Assembly (NCBI RefSeq): GCF_900770955.1
Contig: NZ_CAAGLX010000023.1
Coordinates: 1 to 60,785, forward strand
Source of the DNA: an uncultured Phascolarctobacterium sp.
GTDB lineage: Bacteria > Bacillota > Negativicutes > Acidaminococcales > Acidaminococcaceae
DNA: 60,785 nucleotides
Direction of reading: 5' to 3'
The position numbers were made by a program, and so were the translations under genes. The notes below the pieces were generated by a model. It worked only from the letters and a program-made list of their open reading frames with translations, ran no database searches and had not been told where the DNA came from. Positions 45,049 through 51,748 of the stretch are shown in pieces. How positions within the stretch are numbered: the stretch's first letter is position 1; the number at the start of each line of letters is the position of its first letter.

Positions 45049-45726
45049 ATGGAAACGCCGTTATTTGCTAAAGAAAGTGCGTGCGCCGCTATTGTGGAAA
45101 CAGGCCATGCGCTGATTGAAAAAAAGCTCGTCGCAGGCTCCTGGGGCAACATCAGCTGCCGCATTGACGCGCGGAGCATTGCTATTACACCCTCCGGCCA
45201 CGGTTATGAAACGCTGACTCCAGAGGACGTTGTTATCATCAATCGTGAGGGCGACATTGTCGAGGGCAAGCGTATTCCCTCCTCCGAGCTGAAGGTACAC
45301 ACCGCCATTTATAATGCCTATCCCGAGGCAGGAGCCGTAATCCATACGCACAGCATTTATGCCAGTGCGCTGTCGGCAATGCATCAGGGTGTGCCGGCGA
45401 TTATCGAGGATATTGTGCAGATTATCGGTGGCAGGGTGGAGTGCGCCGAGTACGCTCTTTGCGGTACGCAGGAGCTGGCGGATAACACCGTGCGTGCACT
45501 GAACGGCAAAAAGGCTGTGCTGCTGGCCAACCATGGCGCTGTCTGCTGGGGCAAGAACCTGGGGGAAGCACTGCTGGCTGCCGAAATTCTGGAAAAGGCG
45601 GCACAAATCGCCGTCATCTGTGCAGGCACCGGCAACAAGGTGTACGAGCTGAGCTGTGAGGACGTGGACGTGATGCATGATTTTTACGAAAAGCATTACT
45701 CCAAGCGTCAGCAGGGCGAAGAATAG
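45049..45726 (+). CDS. Class II aldolase/adducin family protein, MTRu-1-P aldolase candidate
   Basis: 225 aa. It belongs to the FucA/MtnB/Ald2 superfamily. Zinc-binding and active-site features are GSWGNISCRID, IPSSELKVHTAIYNAYPEAG with its glutamate, the HTHS histidine pair and LANHGAV. The genes around it (MTA phosphorylase, MtnA) would supply methylthioribulose-1-P. Two roles fit. One is MtnB dehydratase. The other is an Ald2-type aldolase that yields dihydroxyacetone phosphate and methylthioacetaldehyde. No MtnX, MtnC or MtnD is present, so the aldolase role is preferred. Confidence 0.85.
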   Translation: METPLFAKESACAAIVETGHALIEKKLVAGSWGNISCRIDARSIAITPSGHGYETLTPEDVVIINREGDIVEGKRIPSSELKVHTAIYNAYPEAGAVIHTHSIYASALSAMHQGVPAIIEDIVQIIGGRVECAEYALCGTQELADNTVRALNGKKAVLLANHGAVCWGKNLGEALLAAEILEKAAQIAVICAGTGNKVYELSCEDVDVMHDFYEKHYSKRQQGEE

Positions 45727-45747
45727 AAACAATAATATCACTGTCAT

Positions 45748-45772
45748 CTGCCTCTCGGAACAGGGAGGCAGG
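45748..45772 (+). repeat. Hairpin between the aldolase and MtaD genes
   Basis: CTGCCTC (45748-45754) pairs with GAGGCAG (45765-45771), and no T-run follows. It may be a processing or stability element. Confidence 0.5.
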
Positions 45773-45802
45773 ACTTAATTTATACCAAGGAAGTGAAATC
45801 TT

Positions 45803-47083
45803 TTGTCTAAGCTACTGATAAAAAATATCGAGCTTCTGCATACTCCAAACGGTGAAATGCAGAATATTGCCGTTGAAGATAATAAGATTGTTTATGTAGG
45901 CAAGGACGTGCCTGCAGACTTTGCTGCCGACGAAATCGTTGACGGCAAGGGCAAGCTGGCTACCGCAGGCATGGTCAACACCCACGGCCACGTATCTATG
46001 ACGCTGCTGCGCAGCTATGCCGACGATATGGCACTCATGGATTGGCTGCAAAACAAAATCTGGCCTATTGAAGACAAGATGGACGCCAACGATATCTACT
46101 GGGGTGCTATGCTGGGCATCGTAGAAATGCTGAAGGGCGGTACTACCTGCTTTGCCGATATGTACGCTTTCATGGAGGACGTTGCACGTGCCTGCGCCGA
46201 AACCGGCATCCGTGCCAACCTCAGCCGCGGCCTGATCGGCGTAGCGCCTGACAAGGACGTAAAGCTGGCTGAAAACACCATGCTGGCGAAGAACTGGCAA
46301 GGCTATGACAACGGCCGTATCCGCATCACCTATGGTCCGCACGCTCCCTATACCTGTCCGGTAGATTATCTGGAAAAGGTTATTGCCGAGGCTGCTGCCA
46401 ACAAGGCAGAAATCCAGATGCATCTGTGCGAAACTAAATTCGAGGTTGATACCGTTGTCAAAGAGCATGGCATGACGCCGATTCAGCTGATGAATAAGCT
46501 GGGCATGTTTGAGCTGGGTACTATTGCTGCGCACTGTGTACACCTGACCGACGAGGATATGGACATCATGGCTGCCAAGCACGTGCGTGTAGCACACAAC
46601 CCGCAGAGCAACCTGAAGCTGGCAAGCGGTATCGCACCGGTAGCGGCAATGCTGAACAAAGGCATTTGCATTGGCCTGGGCACGGACGGCGCATCCAGCA
46701 ACAACAATCTGGATATGCTGGAGGAATGCCGTGCTGCTGCAATGCTGCATAAGGCAACAACCTTTGATCCCCTCGTTGTTCCTGCTAAAAAAGCGTGGGA
46801 AATGGCAACTGTTGACGGTGCCAAAACTCTGGGCTTTGCCGATACCGGACTGCTGGAGGCAGGTCAGCAGGCAGATATCGTACTGTGGGATATGCACAAG
46901 CCTTACTGGTATCCGCGTCACAATAAGCTGTCCCAGCTGGTTTATGCAGCAAGCAGCACCGACGCCGACACTGTTTTCGTTGCAGGCAAAAAGGTTGTGG
47001 AAGCAGGCAAGCTGCTGACCTTTGACGAGGAAAAGATTTATGCGGAAGCAGAGGCTTGCACCAGAAAGCTCTTGAATAAATAG
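45803..47083 (+). CDS. mtaD: 5'-methylthioadenosine/S-adenosylhomocysteine deaminase
   Basis: 426 aa, amidohydrolase superfamily. It deaminates MTA, SAH and adenosine to the inosine forms. Metal ligands and motifs: NTHGHVSMTLLRSYADD, the TYGPHAPYTC segment, QMHLCETKFEVD, AAHCVHLTDED, HNPQSNLKLASG and LGTDGASSNNNLDM. The start is TTG 45803, with AAGGAAGTG upstream, giving the usual N-terminus. Together with mtnP and ahcY in one operon, it creates two routes for MTA and SAH. Confidence 0.94.
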   Translation: MSKLLIKNIELLHTPNGEMQNIAVEDNKIVYVGKDVPADFAADEIVDGKGKLATAGMVNTHGHVSMTLLRSYADDMALMDWLQNKIWPIEDKMDANDIYWGAMLGIVEMLKGGTTCFADMYAFMEDVARACAETGIRANLSRGLIGVAPDKDVKLAENTMLAKNWQGYDNGRIRITYGPHAPYTCPVDYLEKVIAEAAANKAEIQMHLCETKFEVDTVVKEHGMTPIQLMNKLGMFELGTIAAHCVHLTDEDMDIMAAKHVRVAHNPQSNLKLASGIAPVAAMLNKGICIGLGTDGASSNNNLDMLEECRAAAMLHKATTFDPLVVPAKKAWEMATVDGAKTLGFADTGLLEAGQQADIVLWDMHKPYWYPRHNKLSQLVYAASSTDADTVFVAGKKVVEAGKLLTFDEEKIYAEAEACTRKLLNK

Positions 47084-47115
47084 CAAATAGCAGCAAAAAG
47101 GAGAAAAGCAAGAAA

Positions 47116-47958
47116 ATGGCTAAAATCATTACCAAAGCAAATTTAGCACCTGCAGTTTACGAGTTCGTCGTAGATGCGCCGCTGGTAGCACACAAATGTC
47201 AGCCGGGACAGTTTGTAATCATCCGCACTGACGAATACAGCGAGCGTATTCCTCTGACTATTGCAGATTTTGATCGTGAAAAAGGCTATATTACCTTAAT
47301 CGTGCAGGCTGTGGGCAACACCACCAAGCACTTGTGCGACACCTTTAACGAGGGTGATGACATTCTCGACGTAGTAGGTCCCTTGGGACATCCGTCCGAG
47401 ATGGGCAACTTCGGTACTGTTGTCGTAGTAGGCGGCGGCATCGGCGTTGCGCCTGTTTATCCTATCGCCCGTGCTTACCACGAGCTGGGCAACAAGGTTA
47501 TCTCCATCATCGGTGCGCGCGACAAGGATCTGGTAATCTGGCAGGATAAAATGACTGCTATCAGCGACGAGCTGATTTTGACCACCGACAACGGCAGTGC
47601 AGGCCGCAAGGGCTTTGTAACCGACCCGCTGCGTGAAATGCTGGAGGCAGGCGAGAAGATTGACCTGGTATTGGCAATCGGCCCTGTTATCATGATGAAA
47701 AACGTAGCTGCGACCACCAAACCCTTCGGCGTAAAAACTACAGCCAGCCTCAACACCATCATGGTAGACGGCACCGGCATGTGCGGCGGCTGCCGTGTAA
47801 TGGTTGGCGGCGAGAACAAATTTGCCTGTGTAGACGGACCGGAGTTTGATGCTCACGAGGTAGATTTTGCGAACCTGGTAATGCGTCAGCAGATGTACAA
47901 GGACCAGGAAGCACTGGAATATAGCTGTGGAGGTCATTGCAAATGCGTGGAGGAATGA
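47116..47958 (+). CDS. nfnA: NfnA: FAD/[2Fe-2S] subunit of ferredoxin-NADP+ transhydrogenase
   Basis: 280 aa, the size of NfnA. The FAD domain starts AKIITKANLAPAVYEFVVDA, with PGQFVIIRTDEYSERIPLT. An NAD-binding domain contains VVVGGGIGVAPVYPIARA. The C-terminal [2Fe-2S] cluster motif reads DGTGMCGGCRVMVGG...FACVDGPEFDAHEVDF. Standing alone it would be annotated as a dihydroorotate dehydrogenase electron-transfer subunit. The neighbour NfnB, coupled by an ATGA overlap, makes NfnA the better call. The complex couples NADH and reduced ferredoxin to NADPH by electron bifurcation. Confidence 0.9.
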   Translation: MAKIITKANLAPAVYEFVVDAPLVAHKCQPGQFVIIRTDEYSERIPLTIADFDREKGYITLIVQAVGNTTKHLCDTFNEGDDILDVVGPLGHPSEMGNFGTVVVVGGGIGVAPVYPIARAYHELGNKVISIIGARDKDLVIWQDKMTAISDELILTTDNGSAGRKGFVTDPLREMLEAGEKIDLVLAIGPVIMMKNVAATTKPFGVKTTASLNTIMVDGTGMCGGCRVMVGGENKFACVDGPEFDAHEVDFANLVMRQQMYKDQEALEYSCGGHCKCVEE

Positions 47959-49331
47959 GAAATGCTATGCCGGAGCAGCCGGCTGATGTGCGTAACAAAA
48001 ACTTTCAGGAGGTAGCGCTTGGCTACACTAAGGAAATGGCAGTAGACGAGGCACAGCGTTGTCTGAACTGCCCCAAACCGCGTTGTGTAGGCAGCTGCCC
48101 TGTTAATATTGATATTCCTAAGTTTATCCATGAGGTTGCACAGGAAAACTTTGCCGAGGCTTATAAAATCCTAAAGCAAAAGAGTACCCTGCCTGCTGTC
48201 TGTGGCCGTGTCTGTCCGCAGGAAAACCAGTGCGAGGGCAAGTGCGTGCTGGGCTTCAAGGGCGAGCCTGTAGCTATCGGCCGCTTGGAGCGCTTTGTTG
48301 CCGACTATGCGCGCGAGCATGGCCTGGACAACGATGTTGAGGCTCCGGCAGAACGCAAGGGCAAAAAGGTTGCTGTAGTAGGCAGCGGCCCCAGCGGTCT
48401 GACCTGCGCTGGTGATTTGGCAAAAATGGGCTATGATGTAACCATGTACGAAGCACTGCACGCTGCAGGCGGTGTGCTGATGTACGGTATTCCGCAGTTC
48501 CGTCTGCCGAAGGAAATCGTACAGCACGAAATTTCCGCGCTGAAAAAGCTGGGCGTAAAAATCGTTGTTGACGCTGTAATCGGCCGCACCTTCACCATCA
48601 AGGAGCTGATGGAGGAGGAAGGCTTCAGCGCTGTTTATGTTGGTACCGGCGCCGGTCTGCCGCATTTTATGCAGATTGACGGCGAAAACCTCAACGGCGT
48701 ATATTCCGCCAACGAATTTTTGACACGTGTAAACCTGATGAAGGCTTATGAATTCCCGAACTACGCTACACCTGTATACGTTGGCAAGAAGGCTGCTATC
48801 GTCGGCGCAGGCAACGTGGCGATGGACGCAGCGCGTACTGCGAAGCGCCTTGGCGCGGAGCAGGTTTATATCGTTTACCGCCGCAGCGAGGAAGAAATGC
48901 CTGCACGTAAGGAAGAAATCGGCCACGCTAAGGAGGAAGGCATTGAGCTGCGCCTGCTGAACAACCCGGTTGCTATTTTGGGTGATGAAAAAGGCTGGGT
49001 TAACGGCCTGAAGTGCATCAAGATGGAGCTGGGCGAGGCAGATGCCAGTGGCCGTCGCAGCCCTGTGGCTATCGCAGGCAGCGAGTATGTGCTTGACGTT
49101 GACATGGTAGTTATGGCTATCGGCCAAGGTCCGAATCCGCTGATTAAGCAGACTACACCTGATCTGGAGGTCAACAAGCGCGGTAACATCGTTGCTGACG
49201 AGGCAGGCGCTACCTCTATTCCGGGCGTATTTGCCGGTGGCGATATCGTAACCGGTGCTGCTACCGTAATCAGTGCTATGGGCGCAGGCAAGAAGGCTGC
49301 TGCTGCTATTGACGAGTACCTGAGCAAGTAA
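47955..49331 (+). CDS. nfnB: NfnB: NADPH-dependent glutamate-synthase-like subunit
   Basis: 458 aa. Seven N-terminal cysteines bind the two [4Fe-4S] clusters: CLNCPKPRCVGSCPVNIDIP and CGRVCPQENQCEGKCVLG. The FAD site is VVGSGPSGLTCAGDLAKMGY. The NADP site is AIVGAGNVAMDAARTAKRLG. The C-terminal FAD motif is GVFAGGDIVTGAATVISAMG. Related to the small subunit of glutamate synthase, but the NfnA neighbour points to NfnB. I choose ATG 47955, which overlaps the nfnA stop; an upstream in-frame ATG at 47943 is possible. Confidence 0.9.
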   Translation: MRNAMPEQPADVRNKNFQEVALGYTKEMAVDEAQRCLNCPKPRCVGSCPVNIDIPKFIHEVAQENFAEAYKILKQKSTLPAVCGRVCPQENQCEGKCVLGFKGEPVAIGRLERFVADYAREHGLDNDVEAPAERKGKKVAVVGSGPSGLTCAGDLAKMGYDVTMYEALHAAGGVLMYGIPQFRLPKEIVQHEISALKKLGVKIVVDAVIGRTFTIKELMEEEGFSAVYVGTGAGLPHFMQIDGENLNGVYSANEFLTRVNLMKAYEFPNYATPVYVGKKAAIVGAGNVAMDAARTAKRLGAEQVYIVYRRSEEEMPARKEEIGHAKEEGIELRLLNNPVAILGDEKGWVNGLKCIKMELGEADASGRRSPVAIAGSEYVLDVDMVVMAIGQGPNPLIKQTTPDLEVNKRGNIVADEAGATSIPGVFAGGDIVTGAATVISAMGAGKKAAAAIDEYLSK

Positions 49332-49394
49332 GGGAAAGCTGGCGCTGTTGCTAACTTTGAATCTTTAATTTTAATTTAATACTAAACAAAATTA

Positions 49395-49436
49395 AAACAA
49401 TCAGGAGGTATAGTACTGATCTCCTGATTGTTTTTG
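49395..49436 (+). terminator. Terminator separating nfnB from the AT-rich island
   Basis: AAACAATCAGGAG pairs with CTCCTGATTGTTT, followed by a T-run. Confidence 0.85.
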
Positions 49437-49509
49437 TTTATATTATATTTAGACTTTAGTTCTTTAACTTATTGTATTTTAAAATATTGTCGTATATCAG
49501 AGCTTAGTA

Positions 49510-49531
49510 GTATTGGTATTGAAAAGTATTG
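49510..49531 (+). promoter_or_regulatory. Three GTATTG direct repeats (candidate operator)
   Basis: GTATTG occurs at 49510-49515, 49516-49521 and 49526-49531. The last copy overlaps the -35 region of the island promoter. Such tandem half-sites suit the ribbon-helix-helix protein encoded next. Confidence 0.5.
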
Positions 49532-49558
49532 ATTTTAAAATTTATTTAGGTGTATAAT
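49529..49558 (+). promoter_or_regulatory. Promoter of the accessory island operon
   Basis: TTGATT (49529-49534), 18-nt spacer, TATAAT (49553-49558), about 45 nt before the first gene. Confidence 0.65.
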
Positions 49559-49604
49559 TAAAGATAATATAGAGCTATTTTTGACTGGTTGAAAGGAGAA
49601 AAGA

Positions 49605-49784
49605 ATGGTTCGTCAACGTAAGGAATATGCAGCAGCATCGTTTAAGTTGGAAAAAAACATATATGAGAGATTGTGTGAGTATAGTGCAGAAACAGGGATA
49701 CCTAAAACTGTAGTTGTTGAAAAAGCATTAGCGATGTATTTGGAAAATAATAATGAGAAAACTAGTTTTAATAATGAGGATTAG
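49605..49784 (+). CDS. Ribbon-helix-helix (CopG/Arc-like) protein
   Basis: 59 aa. The layout is that of a ribbon-helix-helix DNA-binding protein: a strand (AAASFKLEKNIYERL), helix one, a turn with TGIPKTVV, then helix two (VVEKALAMYLENN). AAGGAG lies at normal distance before ATG. It heads the AT-rich operon. It is most simply an autorepressor binding the GTATTG repeats, but this is inferred. Its start and end are well defined, and the next gene begins 21 nt later. Confidence 0.85.
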   Translation: MVRQRKEYAAASFKLEKNIYERLCEYSAETGIPKTVVVEKALAMYLENNNEKTSFNNED

Positions 49785-49805
49785 TTTTTTAGAAAGGACT
49801 TATAT

Positions 49806-51038
49806 ATGCCCATTGAAAAATTAGATTCGCAGGTAACTTTAGCATTTTTAGATAATGAGGCAGAACGTAAAAAAAGAGCAACACAAATAGCTATTATTGA
49901 TGCGGATCTTATCGGTAGAAAAAAACATCGCTTTCCGAACCTTGTTTGTATGAAACTTTCAAATTATCTTAGAGAAGTCAAAGGAAAAAAAATTGTATTA
50001 AAGCTTGATTATGAAAATCTTGAAGATTACGAAGCAGTTTATATTGCCAAGGTTTTTACTGATACTCCTTTTCCTGATGGAATTGAAGAAACGGATAAAA
50101 TTCATTTAGGCGGTACAGGATTTTTCTTTGATAAAGCACCTAATTTACCAGATGAAATTGAACATTATATGCCTGATTATCATTTATATGATGCCTGGAT
50201 TGAGGAACAGGTCATAAAGGCTCGTCAAAAAGCAGAATCTGAAGGTAAAGTATTTAATCAGACAAGATATCTGGTACAATTCAAAGAATATCTTGAGTAT
50301 TCTATTGGTTTTTTGACCCGTGGCTGTTTCAGAAAATGCCCTTTTTGTGTTAATCAGAAGTATGACCATGTATTTCAGCATAGTCCGCTGAATGAATTTT
50401 TGGATTCTACACGGAAGAAGATATGCCTTCTTGATGATAATGTGTTAGGGTATCCTAAATTTAATGAGTTAATTGAAGAGCTTTCTAAAACAAAAAAGTC
50501 CTTTAAATTTAAGCAAGGACTTGACGAACGTCTTTTAACTGACGAAAAAAGCAAGCTTCTTTTTAGCCTTAGATATGATGGTGATTTTACTTTTGCTTTT
50601 GACAACCTGAGTGATTACGACTTGATTCATAAGAAACTTGAAATCCTCAAGAGACATAGGAAACGCAAAGGAATCCGATTCTATGTTCTTGTTGGCTTTG
50701 AAAGTACTGACTATAAGGATATTGAAGGAGCTTTTATCCGTATTGAGCTTTTGCTGCGTTACGGATGCCTGCCTTATATAATGCGTTATCAGAGCAAACA
50801 TACTGCTCCGTGGCAGGAATCTAAATACCGTGCGCTTTACGTAACGATGGCTCGTTGGTGTAATCAGGCTAATATAGTCAAGAAAATGACTTTTAGGGAG
50901 TTCTGCGTTGCTAATCAGGCTCTACATAAAACTAAGGGAACTATGTGTTCTGCAATGAAATCTATGACTGAGTTTGAAACAGAATATCCTGAGATTGCAG
51001 CAAAATACTTTGACGTCAGATATGTATGGCCTGAATAA
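49806..51038 (+). CDS. Radical SAM protein with B12-binding-like N-terminal domain
   Basis: 410 aa. The N-terminal half (about 1-155) looks like the Rossmann-type domain of B12-dependent class-B radical SAM enzymes: AIIDADLIGRKKHRFPNLV, YIAKVFTDTPFPDG, LGGTGFFFDKAP. The SAM/[4Fe-4S] motif is CFRKCPFC (CX3CX2C, about 178-185) after IGFLTRG. The core continues with ICLLDDNVLGYP and RFYVLVGFEST. I do not recognise a described substrate. Base composition is AT-rich, unlike nfnB upstream. The position in an operon with a helicase and a DndD-like ATPase suggests a nucleic-acid or peptide modification role. It lacks the prokaryotic viperin architecture. Confidence 0.88.
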   Translation: MPIEKLDSQVTLAFLDNEAERKKRATQIAIIDADLIGRKKHRFPNLVCMKLSNYLREVKGKKIVLKLDYENLEDYEAVYIAKVFTDTPFPDGIEETDKIHLGGTGFFFDKAPNLPDEIEHYMPDYHLYDAWIEEQVIKARQKAESEGKVFNQTRYLVQFKEYLEYSIGFLTRGCFRKCPFCVNQKYDHVFQHSPLNEFLDSTRKKICLLDDNVLGYPKFNELIEELSKTKKSFKFKQGLDERLLTDEKSKLLFSLRYDGDFTFAFDNLSDYDLIHKKLEILKRHRKRKGIRFYVLVGFESTDYKDIEGAFIRIELLLRYGCLPYIMRYQSKHTAPWQESKYRALYVTMARWCNQANIVKKMTFREFCVANQALHKTKGTMCSAMKSMTEFETEYPEIAAKYFDVRYVWPE

Positions 51039-51049
51039 TGGTGATGTAA

Positions 51050-51742
51050 ATGGATTATATAGATTTATTAATGAATAAAGATTGTAATATTCAAGATGTA
51101 ATCAGATTGTTCTATTTGTCTTATGATGATGACATTTTGAGTACTCATAGCGAAGAAGAGTTTCTTAAAATAAGCGGAAAGCTTTTGACGATTCTTCAGA
51201 AGTATGATATTGATAAGCTTATTGATACCCTTGACGATGGCACTAATATGCTGCCTTTGATTAATGCAGCCAATATACCTCAGTTTAGTGATATCAATGC
51301 AATAGAACCTCTTTTGCCTTATGTTAAAGCAAATGCAGGTGAGAAGTGTACATATGCTTTGATTGGTTATTTCTTTTATAAGGATAGCAAGGTCGGTGCT
51401 CAGACAAAATATGGTGAAAACCACTATAAAACTGCAATGCTTATGGGTTTGACCAAGAAGAACAAGCCTTTTGATGTAACACCTTTAGGCAGATTGTATA
51501 TGGAACTGCCTATCCCTGTTGTAAAAAAAATAAAACCGTTGTTATATCTTCGTATACCGCTGATCAGACATATTATGGTAAAAGCTAGAAATGAAAGTGT
51601 AAATGTTTCAGAAATAATGGCATTAAGCTTATCTGAATCGACGGTCAAAAGAAGGCTTAGCAATGTTAAGACGATGGTTGAAGCTTTAGTTTCGCTGTCT
51701 GGCAACAAGGTAAGTTATGACATAAATATTAATTGGATGTGA
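51050..51742 (+). CDS. Unknown 230-aa protein with C-terminal helix-turn-helix
   Basis: Not recognised with confidence. The N-terminal 90 residues are acidic and helical. The middle contains YGENHYKTAMLMGLTKKNKP followed by DVTPLGRLYMELP, a winged-helix-like pattern often seen beside restriction-enzyme catalytic domains. Near the C-terminus VSEIMALSLSESTVKRRLSN reads as a helix-turn-helix. No nuclease motif is visible. It sits 11 nt after the radical SAM gene and 6 nt before the helicase, so it belongs to the same system, perhaps as a DNA-recognition subunit (inference). Confidence 0.7.
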   Translation: MDYIDLLMNKDCNIQDVIRLFYLSYDDDILSTHSEEEFLKISGKLLTILQKYDIDKLIDTLDDGTNMLPLINAANIPQFSDINAIEPLLPYVKANAGEKCTYALIGYFFYKDSKVGAQTKYGENHYKTAMLMGLTKKNKPFDVTPLGRLYMELPIPVVKKIKPLLYLRIPLIRHIMVKARNESVNVSEIMALSLSESTVKRRLSNVKTMVEALVSLSGNKVSYDININWM

Positions 51743-51748
51743 TTATGC

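Noticed and set aside
49806..51038. Prokaryotic viperin
   Set aside because: The protein has a B12-like N-terminal domain and its CX3CX2C motif lies in the middle of the chain. Viperins have the motif near the N-terminus and no such domain.
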